A DNA stretch of 64,000 nt from CAMDMI01 sp044379485 (GTDB taxonomy: Bacteria; Bacteroidota; Bacteroidia; Cytophagales; Flexibacteraceae), in the NCBI GenBank assembly GCA_044379485.1, contig JBIPOE010000004.1, positions 1 through 64,000 on the forward strand, given 5' to 3'. The translations under genes and the position numbers were made by a program. This document shows, piece after piece, positions 1 to 9,577 of the stretch (position 1 is its first letter; the number at the start of each line of letters is the position of its first letter). The notes below the pieces were generated by a model. It ran no database searches. It saw nothing but the letters and a program-made list of their open reading frames with translations, and was not told the DNA's origin.

Positions 1-42
1 TCAGAAAAAAGGGGAGGGATTCATTTCCTTCTCTTTTTCTGA
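1..42. terminator. Hairpin at the window edge, possible terminator
   Basis: Arms TCAGAAAAA (1-9) and TTTTTCTGA (34-42) pair perfectly, and the bases between them continue the stem with several G-T pairs. The structure could end a gene lying to the left of the window. What precedes it is not visible and no clear T-run follows on the + strand, so the role is uncertain. Confidence 0.3.
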
Positions 43-560
43 AAAAATATAGGGCTTAATTGCCTACCCAAAAAGTTGCATTTATCTCTTGAATCTAAGA
101 AAGCTAAATGCCTCATTAAAATTTATTTAAATGTAGTTCCTCCAACATATTCACATGCTAAAAACAGCCTCTACAATTCTCACAGGCAAAATTCTTTTTG
201 TGGTAAGAGTGGGCCGGCATTAAAATGCTTTTGGGAATTCCGCTTCCAGTTGCCCTCAGGTCCAAAGCCCAAAGGAAAAAGCCCATTGCCAATACCTCAA
301 AAAACTAGCAATAATTGTGGCTAACCAAAGTGGTATCGGCTTAACCAAGACTTTGTTGCCATTAAACAAGATGCCTTTTAGTATCATGGTATCACTGGTA
401 TCATTGACCCTAGGGCTTTGAGACTGTGATACCTGATACCAACTGTGTTTAGGATAAGGCCACTAGGCTTGAATTATACCAATAACACTTGAAATTGAAA
501 TCTTTGAGGGGATTCTAGGATGCATTATTTTATTTAGTATTGCCCTACTTTTCGACCCGT
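43..560. other. Non-coding upstream region of the restriction locus
   Basis: No convincing gene was found here. An 82-codon open frame at 76-324 has no recognisable protein features. The only structure seen is the set of TGGTATCA-type repeats at 387-441, listed separately, and an AT-rich stretch before the first gene that may hold its promoter. Confidence 0.5.
387..441. promoter_or_regulatory. Operator-like inverted repeats upstream of the SNF2 helicase gene
   Basis: Two head-to-tail copies of TGGTATCA lie at about 387-404, and two inverted copies (GTGATACC and TGATACCA) at 426-441. All four half-sites share the GGTATCA core, with arms about 21 bp apart. The site sits 120-170 bp before the first gene of the restriction island. 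This arrangement is typical of a regulator-binding site, but no regulator in the window can be tied to it. Confidence 0.4.
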
Positions 561-3422
561 ATGCAGATAACCAATTTTCATGCTAAATATTTCGCTTTTG
601 AACTGACCAAACGAGTCTCTTCTGACAGCATGGAAAAACTTGCTAGTACCTTAGTTGATGCTCAGGTTGACTTAAATCCGCATCAGGTTGAAGCCGCACT
701 TTTTGCCTTTCGGTCTCCACTTTCGAATGGAGCTATCCTTGCGGATGAAGTAGGTTTGGGAAAGACTATTGAGGCTGGTTTGGTCATAGCTCAAAAATGG
801 GCTGAGCGGAAAAGAAAGATTCTAATTATTACCCCTGCCAACCTAAGGAAGCAATGGAGCCAGGAGTTGCAGGATAAGTTTTTTCTTCCTTCAATAATTC
901 TTGAAACAAAGTCCTTTAATGATGCAATAAAAGCCAGGAACTTAAATCCTTTTAACCAGGATGAAATCGTATTGTGTTCTTATCAATTTATAAAAACCAA
1001 ACAGCCTTATGTCGAACTGGTTGATTGGGACTTGGTTGTCATTGACGAAGCACATAGACTTAGAAATGTCTATAAAACTGGTAATAAAATAGCCAGAGCC
1101 ATCAGGGACGCAGTTGTAAGAGCACCAAAAATATTATTAACGGCCACTCCACTACAAAACTCCCTTTTAGAACTTTATGGTTTAGTCAGCATCATTGATG
1201 AGTACACATTTGGCGATTTAAAAAGCTTTAAAGCTCAATACAGTCGAATCAGTGGCCAATCGGACGAAGCAGTTTTCAATGAATTGAAAGAGAGACTAAA
1301 GCCAATTTGCAAAAGAACACTTCGTAGACAGGTATTAGAATACATCCGGTACACGAACAGAATCGCATTGGTAGAAGAATTCTATCCGTCTTCCGAAGAA
1401 CAACAACTTTACGATCTTGTAACAGAATATTTGCAAAGGGAAAACCTTTACGCTCTTCCTGCCAGCCAGCGGAAGTTAATGACCCTCATTTTAAGGCGTT
1501 TATTGGCTTCCTCCACTTATGCTATTTCAAGTACGCTTGAGGGCCTTGCGAAAAAATTAGAGACCATCGTTTCCAAAAAGGAAAGTGTGGATTTTGAAGA
1601 GGGCATTTCAGAAAATTTTGAAACTTACGATGAACTGAAAGACGAGTGGGAAGATGATGAAAATGTACTGGCAGAACCCAATTACTCCGAGTACGATTAT
1701 CAACAAATAAAGCTGGAAATCGAATCGCTGAAAACATTTGAGAAACTAGCAAAATCCATTCGGCTCAATTCAAAAGGGGAAAAGCTCTTTACAGGTCTGG
1801 CCAAAGGATTTGATGAACTTGAACGCTTAGGAGCTGAAAAAAAAGCAATAATTTTTACCGAAAGCACCCGGACACAACTATATTTATTTAACATACTTGA
1901 GGCAAGAGGTTATCAGGGGAAAGTTGTTTTGTTTAATGGCACAAATACGGACCCTCTGTCCAGAAAAATATACAATGAATGGCACAAGCGATTTGCAGAT
2001 TCCGATAAGGTAACTGGTTCTAAGACCGCAGATATGAGAGCCGCCCTGGTAGACAAGTTCAGGGAAGATGCCACTATAATGATTGCCACAGAGGCAGCTG
2101 CTGAAGGGATCAACCTTCAGTTTTGCTCTCTCATAATAAACTACGATTTACCTTGGAACCCCCAACGTATTGAGCAGAGAATAGGTCGCTGCCACCGTTA
2201 CGGTCAAAAGTTCGATGTAGTAGTTATGAACTTTCTCAATAAAGCCAATGCGGCTGATGAAAGAGTTTATGAGTTGCTGAAAGAAAAATTCGAACTTTTT
2301 AATGGTGTATTTGGTGCAAGCGACCAGGTTCTTGGAGGAATTGAAAATGGGATTGATTTCGAAAGGCGAATTGCCAGAATTTATCAGGAATGCAGAACTA
2401 CCGAGGAAATTGATGCTGAATTCAAGCGGCTAGGGGATGAATTGGAGGAAATCAAAAGAGAGAAATTTAAGGATACCAACAATATCCTTTTAGAAAATTT
2501 TGACCAGTCAGTGTTGGAAAAAATTAAGCTTGACACAGACAATTTCCTTGGAGCCTATGAAATGTGGCTTTGGAACATAACCCGTTTCTATCTTCAGGAA
2601 AATGCAGAATTCAAAGAATCGGAATTTGCATTTACCCTTCGAAAAAACCCTTTCCCGAAACTGGGAATTCATGCCGGCCCTTACAAGATTGGGAAAAACA
2701 TAGAGGATGCCAACGTTTACCGCATTCATCACCCCCTTGCCCAGGAGATCATAAAAATATGTAAGACATCTTCTCTGGAAACCAAACACCTTAAATTTCA
2801 ATATACTGGTCAATCAAAAAAAATATCAATCCTTGAGCCATTAGTGGGAACCTCAGGTTGGCTTCTTTGCCAACATTTGGAAATATCTACTTTTGAGGTG
2901 GAAGATCATATTCTCCTTTCTGGTGCAGACGATGAAGGGAACCCTCTAGAAGAAGAGCAATGCAAAAGGCTCTTTAGTTTGGAAGCAATAGAGAACAATT
3001 CTGGAAAGCCATCAAGATTTTTGGAGGAAGCGTTAACCAATGAAATAACCCGGAGAAGAAATGAAATTCTGGAAAAGGTAGGTTTGCGAAATGCCCATTA
3101 CTTTGAAATTGAGTTGGAAAAGCTGGACCATTGGGGCGAAGACCGTCGAAACTCTCTGAAGGTAACGCTGAAAGAGTTAGACGAACAGATTAAGGATATA
3201 AAGAAACAAGGTCGTCTTGCACCTAATTTACCAGAAAAGTTAAAGTTGGAAAAAGAACGGAAACGTCTTGAGAACGACCGAGATGATGCCTGGAGAGACT
3301 ACGATGGAGCTGCAAAGGAAATAGAACGTAGCAAAGACAAATTGATTGACACCATTGAGCAAAGACTGGCGCAGCAAGTGAAATCAAAAGACCTGTTCAT
3401 CTTAAAATGGGAGTTAATTTAA
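561..3422 (+). CDS. SNF2-family DEAD/DEAH helicase of the extended type III restriction locus
   Basis: A superfamily 2 helicase-like ATPase, expected to translocate on duplex DNA. Visible motifs are Walker A in ADEVGLGKT (K about residue 68), motif II DEAH in VVIDEAHRLRN, TATPLQNS (motif III), and the C-terminal RecA-lobe motif EQRIGRCHRYGQ. A charged coiled-coil tail with a conserved-looking KLDHWGEDRR stretch follows. The frame opens with a TTG at 540, but the ATG at 561 gives the start MQITNFHAKYF, which resembles homologues I recall. It is the first gene of a same-strand run leading to the Mod and Res genes, so a role in restriction or defence is inferred from context; the motifs alone show only an SNF2 motor. 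Confidence 0.85.
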   Translation: MQITNFHAKYFAFELTKRVSSDSMEKLASTLVDAQVDLNPHQVEAALFAFRSPLSNGAILADEVGLGKTIEAGLVIAQKWAERKRKILIITPANLRKQWSQELQDKFFLPSIILETKSFNDAIKARNLNPFNQDEIVLCSYQFIKTKQPYVELVDWDLVVIDEAHRLRNVYKTGNKIARAIRDAVVRAPKILLTATPLQNSLLELYGLVSIIDEYTFGDLKSFKAQYSRISGQSDEAVFNELKERLKPICKRTLRRQVLEYIRYTNRIALVEEFYPSSEEQQLYDLVTEYLQRENLYALPASQRKLMTLILRRLLASSTYAISSTLEGLAKKLETIVSKKESVDFEEGISENFETYDELKDEWEDDENVLAEPNYSEYDYQQIKLEIESLKTFEKLAKSIRLNSKGEKLFTGLAKGFDELERLGAEKKAIIFTESTRTQLYLFNILEARGYQGKVVLFNGTNTDPLSRKIYNEWHKRFADSDKVTGSKTADMRAALVDKFREDATIMIATEAAAEGINLQFCSLIINYDLPWNPQRIEQRIGRCHRYGQKFDVVVMNFLNKANAADERVYELLKEKFELFNGVFGASDQVLGGIENGIDFERRIARIYQECRTTEEIDAEFKRLGDELEEIKREKFKDTNNILLENFDQSVLEKIKLDTDNFLGAYEMWLWNITRFYLQENAEFKESEFAFTLRKNPFPKLGIHAGPYKIGKNIEDANVYRIHHPLAQEIIKICKTSSLETKHLKFQYTGQSKKISILEPLVGTSGWLLCQHLEISTFEVEDHILLSGADDEGNPLEEEQCKRLFSLEAIENNSGKPSRFLEEALTNEITRRRNEILEKVGLRNAHYFEIELEKLDHWGEDRRNSLKVTLKELDEQIKDIKKQGRLAPNLPEKLKLEKERKRLENDRDDAWRDYDGAAKEIERSKDKLIDTIEQRLAQQVKSKDLFILKWELI

Positions 3423-3432
3423 TTTTAGAAAT

Positions 3433-3630
3433 ATGAGCGACACCAATGAACAACTGGCGAAAATCATTGACGATACTTTAAAATCCGAAGGGCTAATAAG
3501 TCCGTCTGAGAAACAACTGGTTAATAAAATAGTAAAGGGCCAAATGAAAGATTCAGATTGGAAAATTGCTCTCGAAGAAATAATTAATATGCCCGGCAAA
3601 TCAAAACAGGAGGGCAATGAAGCTGAATAA
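3433..3630 (+). CDS. Small acidic protein, unknown function
   Basis: A 65-residue protein of mostly helical, charged sequence with no recognised domain. It starts 10 bp after the helicase stop, and its end overlaps the start of the ATPase gene by 14 bp, which suggests translational coupling in one operon. I do not recognise the family. Its position between an SNF2 motor and a zinc-hook ATPase makes a small adaptor or inhibitor plausible, but that is inference only. Confidence 0.6.
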   Translation: MSDTNEQLAKIIDDTLKSEGLISPSEKQLVNKIVKGQMKDSDWKIALEEIINMPGKSKQEGNEAE

Positions 3631-5947
3631 TCTCCAAATATCATCTTTTAGAGGTGCGACAAAACCGGTAACTATTGAATTCGATAGCTCAAAAAAAATC
3701 ACAATGATTTTTGCTGAAAATGGAAACGGCAAATCAACTATTTCTGATGCACTGGTTTGCTTATTAACTGATGGTTTTGGCTCACTTGATGATAAGTCAT
3801 CTGTTGACCAGCAATTTATTAAATCACTTGGAACTGGCCATAGGGAAACCAAAATCACTTTAAATGCAGACTCAGGAAGCTACTCAGCTTCAATTTCCGG
3901 CACAACAATAAATTTCCAAAAAAGTCCATCGACGGGACAGCCTGCACTTCGTTTTTTAAGAAGAAGTCAGATTGTAAATATGGTAAACACCAAGCCTTCA
4001 GAAAGATATTCCTCTTTAAAATACTACATTGATGTGTCTGGAATTTTCGCTTCAGAAGAAGAGCTCCGAAAATTAAATAGGGAGACCGAACAAAATCTAA
4101 ACAGTGCGGTAAGTGTTCTTACAAATGCCAAAGAAACATTAGAAGAGGCTTGGACTAAAGAAGGTAAGCCAGATGAAGATTTTCTGATTTGGGCAAAGCT
4201 TCAATCTGAAGTAGATCTGTCAAAAGATAAAAGGGCCCTTGAAACGCTTAATGTTTTGATGGATCAGTGGAAGGCAATCGGAACAAAACACGGTGAAATT
4301 GTTCTGTTAAATGAGTCTCTTAAAGCCACACTAAAAGCTTTTCATGATGCTGAAAAAGAGGTTGTTAAGCTGCAAAAGGAGAGCAAAAAAAACGCCGCAA
4401 TTCTCTTAGAACTACTTCAAAAAGCTAGAACTTATTTGACAGCTCAAACAGAAATTAAAAGTTGTCCGGTCTGTGAAAATTCAATTGATAGGGAGAAGGT
4501 TGTAAAATCCTTGGGGGAACAAATAGCTTCTATGGATGTGCTAAAAAAAGCAGCTGAAAACCTGGAAGTTAAAAGAAAGAATCATGAGAAGTATATTGGG
4601 TTTAGAAGTAGAGCTGTCGTTAGTATAAGTACATTGATTGCCAGGTACAAAGAATCAATCAACAACTACAGTTTAAAAGTTCCGGAAATTTTGCCCTTCG
4701 TAAAGGGTGTTGGCATTGATCCGAAATCCAATTACGACTGCTACCTTCAGAATATAACCCCTCTTCAAACTTTATACTCAAGAATTGAAGATTCTCAGAA
4801 ATCAAAAGCAAAAGCAGTTGAGCAGCACAACTTTATATCAACGCAGTATAAAGCTATTGTTTCTAATTCTGAGAAGATGGAGAATCTTGCAAAACTCTCA
4901 ATCGCAGCTTCTAAAACACTAACCATAGTTGAATCAGCCAGAAAGGAATTTTTCGATAATGAACTTCTTTCAATTTCAGGAGATGTTGAGCAAATGTATC
5001 AGAAGCTTCATCCGTCAGAGGGCCTTGGAGGAATTAAACTTTTCCTCAATCCAAAATTCAAAACCTCGTTGGAGCTTCAGGCAGACTTTCATTCTGAAAC
5101 CGGAATAACCCCACAATCTGTTTACAGTGAATCTCATCTGGACACCTTAGGCATTTGCATTTTTCTTGCTTTGGCAAAGAAGTATAGTGATGGCGATACA
5201 ATCTTGGTTCTGGATGACGTAGTAATGTCAGTTGATGAGAAACACCTGGATAGATTTATTGACTTACTTCATGACGAATCCAGTCATTTCGGTCAAATAA
5301 TTATTACGACACATTATCGGCCTTGGAGAGATCGTTATAGAAATAACCGGGCACCAGCTGGGGCAGTTCATTTTCTGGAGTTGAGAAACTGGTCTAAGGA
5401 AAATGGCATCAGGGTTTTCAATAGTAAATTGATTTTAGATGAGCTCAAGCAATTGCTTGAAAATGAAGAGAATTTTCATCGTGAAAACATATCAGGTTCA
5501 TCAGGCAGGATTTTGGAAAACCTCCTGGACTATTTGACAATAAAATTTGCTTCCAGGTTGCCCCGGAAGCCTAAAGGTGATTATCAATTACATGAACTTC
5601 TAACTGGCCTTTCAAAGGAGTTGTTGAAAGTTTTTAAAGTGGAGCACTTTTCAAAAGATGCTTTTGGCAAGTTCACTGTTAATCATAAATCGGTTGAGCT
5701 TTCGTCGATAGTCGAAAGACTTAAACAACTCAAGGCAATTCGGAACCAGGTTGGTGCCCATTTTAGTTTTGATGGCTCAATGGTTGGAGATGGTGATGTT
5801 ACTGAATTTGGAAAAGTAACAATTGAGTTTGCTGAACTATTGATTTGTCCGGAATCTGGAGGTCTGCCAGATAAAAACAGTTCGGGTTCCTATTGGGAAA
5901 CTAAAACAGGTTCGATACGCCTTTTTCCCTTGGTCGATCCTAAATGA
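3617..5947 (+). CDS. AAA/ABC-type ATPase with zinc hook (RecF/SMC-like)
   Basis: A 776-residue ATPase of the RecF/Rad50-like group. Walker A is AENGNGKST (residues 33-41), a CPVC zinc-hook motif lies near residue 283 within predicted coiled coil, an SxSHLDTLG signature is near residue 505, and Walker B is VLDDVVMSVDEKH (D533/D534) followed by the ITTHYR switch region. About 190 residues after the ATPase core form an extra C-terminal domain I do not recognise. Such proteins act on DNA ends or sense DNA. The start overlaps the preceding small gene. Membership in the restriction island suggests a sensor or accessory nuclease-loading role, which is inferred. Confidence 0.82.
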   Translation: MKLNNLQISSFRGATKPVTIEFDSSKKITMIFAENGNGKSTISDALVCLLTDGFGSLDDKSSVDQQFIKSLGTGHRETKITLNADSGSYSASISGTTINFQKSPSTGQPALRFLRRSQIVNMVNTKPSERYSSLKYYIDVSGIFASEEELRKLNRETEQNLNSAVSVLTNAKETLEEAWTKEGKPDEDFLIWAKLQSEVDLSKDKRALETLNVLMDQWKAIGTKHGEIVLLNESLKATLKAFHDAEKEVVKLQKESKKNAAILLELLQKARTYLTAQTEIKSCPVCENSIDREKVVKSLGEQIASMDVLKKAAENLEVKRKNHEKYIGFRSRAVVSISTLIARYKESINNYSLKVPEILPFVKGVGIDPKSNYDCYLQNITPLQTLYSRIEDSQKSKAKAVEQHNFISTQYKAIVSNSEKMENLAKLSIAASKTLTIVESARKEFFDNELLSISGDVEQMYQKLHPSEGLGGIKLFLNPKFKTSLELQADFHSETGITPQSVYSESHLDTLGICIFLALAKKYSDGDTILVLDDVVMSVDEKHLDRFIDLLHDESSHFGQIIITTHYRPWRDRYRNNRAPAGAVHFLELRNWSKENGIRVFNSKLILDELKQLLENEENFHRENISGSSGRILENLLDYLTIKFASRLPRKPKGDYQLHELLTGLSKELLKVFKVEHFSKDAFGKFTVNHKSVELSSIVERLKQLKAIRNQVGAHFSFDGSMVGDGDVTEFGKVTIEFAELLICPESGGLPDKNSSGSYWETKTGSIRLFPLVDPK

Positions 5948-6125
5948 CATTGGGATAATAAGTCTAACATTATTTTATGGCATTCGGCAACTCTTTTTTC
6001 CTTAAAATGCACCAAAATAGTTAGCACTTCAACACCTTTATAAAATCTAAGTTGTTGATTTGATTTATTTTACATAAATTTTTGAATATAATTAATATCA
6101 GCTCAATAATATTGCTTACGTAAAA

Positions 6126-7493
6126 ATGGAAATCATAGAAGAAGAAGGAGTAGAAAAATTTGATCATAACCTACTTACCGAAGAGGGTGGAGACAGTGAA
6201 GAAGTCCTTGATTTGCCGCCAGACCAACGAAAAATTGTTTGGCAGGCTAAGGACTATTCAATTCGTGAGTTTCTAACAATGAAACATGACAGTGACCTGG
6301 ATTTACAGCCCTCCTATCAAAGGAATTTTGTTGCGACAAAGCAGATTGCTAGTCGATTAATTGAATCCATCCTTATGGATGTTCCTATTCCGGTAATTTA
6401 CCTTGCTGAGGAAAAAAATAATACTTTTTCTGTTATTGATGGCCAACAAAGGCTCACATCATTTCTTTCCTTCGTTGAAGGAAAATTTCCTAATGGGAAT
6501 GATTTTAAACTATCTGGTTTAAAAGTACTTAAAGAACTAAATCGTAAATCCTTCCAGCAACTTGATAAAGATCTTCAGACCAAAATTAAGACAACAACAA
6601 TACATTCCATTGTAATTAAAAAGGAGTCCAACGAAGATATAAAATTTGAAATATTCGAACGTCTTAATACTGGATCAACTAAATTAAATGAAGATGAAAT
6701 TCGAAATACTGTCTTCCGGGGAAAATACATAGACCTATTGGAAGAACTTGGTGATAATGAAGACTTTGATGTTCTCCTCCAAAAAGAGAATTTCAAAAAT
6801 AGAATGATTTACAGAGGTTTGATTCTCAGATTTCTAGCACTTTCGGAGAAGTCTTATTTGAACTACAAATCTTCTATGAAGCAGTTTTGTAATAAAGAAT
6901 TGCGGGACAATCGTGACCTTTCAAAGGAAAAAGCAAAGGAATATAAGGAGAGATTCCTCCATTCTTTGGATTTGGTAAAAACTGTGTTTGGTAGCCATGC
7001 CTTCAGACGGTACATACCAGGCGCCTCAGATGAAAGCGGCAGATGGGCAGATTCTCAAATCAATTTGGCATTGTTCGACTTGCAAATGGTGGGCTTCGTC
7101 AATTTTCAGAAAGTAGAAGTTTTGCGAAATGCCGACAATATTCGGGAAGGTCTTCTAAACTTAATGATTGTTGACCAGGAATTTCAAGAGCTAATTGGTT
7201 ATAAAACTTCAAATACTGAAAATGTTAAAAGACGTTTTAGAAAATACATGGATATGCTTGAGGAAATAATTGGTAATAGTTCATTCACCCATAGGGCATT
7301 TCCTTATGCTTTGAAAGTAACAATGTTTCAGGAAAACCCATTTTGTGCTATTTCAAAGCAGAGAATTTTAGCCATTGAGGATAGCGAATTAGATCATATT
7401 ATCCCATATTCAAAGGGAGGTCTCACAGAGCCAGCTAATGCACAATTGGTGTTACGATATTTCAACAGAGCGAAAAAAGATTCAATAGGATAA
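6126..7493 (+). CDS. DUF262 (ParB-fold NTPase/nuclease-like) protein with C-terminal HNH
   Basis: A 455-residue protein with an N-terminal DUF262 domain, shown by LQPSYQRNFV and the diagnostic DGQQR motif (residues 105-109), and a C-terminal HNH-type site (LDHIIPYSKGG near residue 423, then N and FNRAK). The same architecture occurs in GmrS/GmrD-type modification-dependent enzymes and other phage defence proteins; there DUF262 binds or hydrolyses nucleotide and HNH cuts DNA. A 178-bp gap before it suggests its own promoter. Its stop overlaps the Mod start (TAATG), so it is translationally tied to the methyltransferase. Target specificity cannot be read from the sequence. Confidence 0.85.
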   Translation: MEIIEEEGVEKFDHNLLTEEGGDSEEVLDLPPDQRKIVWQAKDYSIREFLTMKHDSDLDLQPSYQRNFVATKQIASRLIESILMDVPIPVIYLAEEKNNTFSVIDGQQRLTSFLSFVEGKFPNGNDFKLSGLKVLKELNRKSFQQLDKDLQTKIKTTTIHSIVIKKESNEDIKFEIFERLNTGSTKLNEDEIRNTVFRGKYIDLLEELGDNEDFDVLLQKENFKNRMIYRGLILRFLALSEKSYLNYKSSMKQFCNKELRDNRDLSKEKAKEYKERFLHSLDLVKTVFGSHAFRRYIPGASDESGRWADSQINLALFDLQMVGFVNFQKVEVLRNADNIREGLLNLMIVDQEFQELIGYKTSNTENVKRRFRKYMDMLEEIIGNSSFTHRAFPYALKVTMFQENPFCAISKQRILAIEDSELDHIIPYSKGGLTEPANAQLVLRYFNRAKKDSIG

Positions 7494-9559
7494 TGACAGA
7501 ACCAGAAAACTTTCCTCTCAACTCTCTCGATATCAAGGAGCAGCAACTCGAAAAATTAAAATCTCTTTTCCCGGAGGTGTTTACCGAAGGAACCAAAATA
7601 GATTGGGACCGCCTCAAAAACACGTTAGGCAATTATATAGACCCTGGCAAAGAACGCTTTGGCCTCAATTGGCCAGGCAAAGCAGAATGCTTCCGCACCA
7701 TACAGCAGCCCAGCATGGCTACGCTTACGCCATGCCCTGAGGAAAGCCTTAAAGCGGATGGAACACCTTACACCGAAGGCGAAGGCTTTAGTTCTGGTTC
7801 TTCTCATTCAGGGCAATTAGATGGGGCGTCCGGCAATTTATTCATCGAAGGCGATAACCTGGAAGTACTCAAACTCCTGCAAAAGAGCTACCAGAACAAG
7901 GTGAAAATGATTTACATAGACCCACCTTACAACACGGGAAACGAATTTATTTATCCTGACAACTACAGCGAAACGCTGGACACTTATCTGGAATATACCG
8001 GACAGACGGACGGAGAAGGCCGCAAGTTTTCTACCAATGTGGACACCGACGGCCGCTTCCACAGCAAGTGGTTGAATATGATATACCCGAGGCTTTTTCT
8101 GGCGAAAAACCTATTGCAGGAAGATGGAGTGCTTTTCATTTCAATAGGGCAAACTGAGTTAGCGAACTTAGTTCTTTTGGCAAATGAGATTTTTGGAGAA
8201 GATAATAGAATTGGCTTAATAACCAGAGTAATGAAATCTGGAGGTGGGAAGGGAAAATTCTTTTCACCAAATACTGAGTACATTCTAGTTTTTGCTAAAG
8301 ACCCATTAATCGCCTCTAATTTCCGTGACGACATTAGCAGTGAATTAGCAGATAAGGTTTACAACCAAATAGAGAAAGAGGGTCCGAAAAAGGGTGAGTT
8401 TTATAGAACAATGGGCCTTTATCAGTCATCATTAGATGCCCGTGCCAACCAAAGATATTTCATTCAGGCACCAGATGGATCTTTAGTTATTCCTCCCGGA
8501 AACTCTATGCCTGAAATAAAAAGAGAAGGAGAAAAAGTAAGACCCCTTAATAATGAAGAGGGCGTCTGGCGTTGGACTTACGAAACCTATGTTACTGAGA
8601 AGGCTAAAGGGAATATTGAATTTAAAAAATCAAAATCGGGTGTGCTTTTAAATTCAGAGGGTGAAACATCAAGCTGTAATATATATACAAAAATTTGGCT
8701 AAAAGATAGGCAGGAAGATGGCCGAGTACCAGTGGATTTTATTGACAAATTTGAAAATCGCCACAGCTCTAAGGAGTTGCAAGAACTTGGAATACCTTTT
8801 GATTTTGCAAAGCCCTCAGATTTGATTGCCTACCTGGTAAAGATCGTTGGTTTCAAAAAGGATGAAATATTGTTAGATTTTTTCTCTGGCTCATCTACTT
8901 CAGCTCATGGGATTCTAAAACAAGCAGGTGAGGAAAGGGAGAATTTTAAATTTATTTTGGTCCAATTGCCTGAACCAACAGACGAAAAAAGCGAAGCCTT
9001 TAATGCTGGCTTTAGAACCATTTCAGAACTTGGCAAAGAGCGCATCCGTAAGGTTTCTGTCAAAATAAAAACAGATCAAAAAGCAGCCAGAGAGAAGGCT
9101 CAAGGTGAGTTGTTTAAAAATGACAATGTCAATGAAAATCTTGATCTGGGCTTCCACGTTTTTAAACTCCAAACATCTCATTTTAAGGTTTGGGATGCAG
9201 GAGTAGCCAAAGATACGGAGGCCATCCAAACTCAACTTTTCAACCAGGTAGAGCATATTTCAGCCAAAGCCAGCCAGGAAGATATTTTGTTTGAGTTGCT
9301 ACTTAAAGCAGGTTTCCGGCTGGATACCCGCATAGAATCCCTTTCCCTTGCTGCTAAGCAGGTTTTCAGCATTGCAGATGGAGAATTGCTCATTTGCCTG
9401 GAGAAGGAACTTACCCACGAGGTCATTACCGCAATGGCAGAGCTACAACCCAGCCGGGTAATTTGTCTGGATCTAGGCTTCCAAAACAACGACCAGCTCA
9501 AAACCAATGCTGTGCAGATCATGAAAAGCAAAAAGGTGTTAAACTTTCAGACGGTGTAG
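7493..9559 (+). CDS. mod: Type III DNA methyltransferase subunit Mod
   Basis: A 688-residue adenine-N6 methyltransferase of the beta class: DPPYNTGNEF (catalytic motif IV, residues 143-152) precedes the SAM-binding motif LDFFSGSSTSAHG near residue 461, with the target-recognition region between them. Length and order fit type III Mod subunits, which methylate one strand of a short asymmetric site and guide the Res subunit. It overlaps the DUF262-HNH gene by one base and is followed 18 bp later by the KilA-N gene. The frame is open throughout and no simple repeat suited to phase variation was seen. Confidence 0.93.
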   Translation: MTEPENFPLNSLDIKEQQLEKLKSLFPEVFTEGTKIDWDRLKNTLGNYIDPGKERFGLNWPGKAECFRTIQQPSMATLTPCPEESLKADGTPYTEGEGFSSGSSHSGQLDGASGNLFIEGDNLEVLKLLQKSYQNKVKMIYIDPPYNTGNEFIYPDNYSETLDTYLEYTGQTDGEGRKFSTNVDTDGRFHSKWLNMIYPRLFLAKNLLQEDGVLFISIGQTELANLVLLANEIFGEDNRIGLITRVMKSGGGKGKFFSPNTEYILVFAKDPLIASNFRDDISSELADKVYNQIEKEGPKKGEFYRTMGLYQSSLDARANQRYFIQAPDGSLVIPPGNSMPEIKREGEKVRPLNNEEGVWRWTYETYVTEKAKGNIEFKKSKSGVLLNSEGETSSCNIYTKIWLKDRQEDGRVPVDFIDKFENRHSSKELQELGIPFDFAKPSDLIAYLVKIVGFKKDEILLDFFSGSSTSAHGILKQAGEERENFKFILVQLPEPTDEKSEAFNAGFRTISELGKERIRKVSVKIKTDQKAAREKAQGELFKNDNVNENLDLGFHVFKLQTSHFKVWDAGVAKDTEAIQTQLFNQVEHISAKASQEDILFELLLKAGFRLDTRIESLSLAAKQVFSIADGELLICLEKELTHEVITAMAELQPSRVICLDLGFQNNDQLKTNAVQIMKSKKVLNFQTV

Positions 9560-9577
9560 GCATAACTCACAATCACC

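Noticed and set aside
76..324. 82-codon open frame at the left edge
   Set aside because: No motif, no plausible ribosome-binding context and a composition like the non-coding sequence around it.
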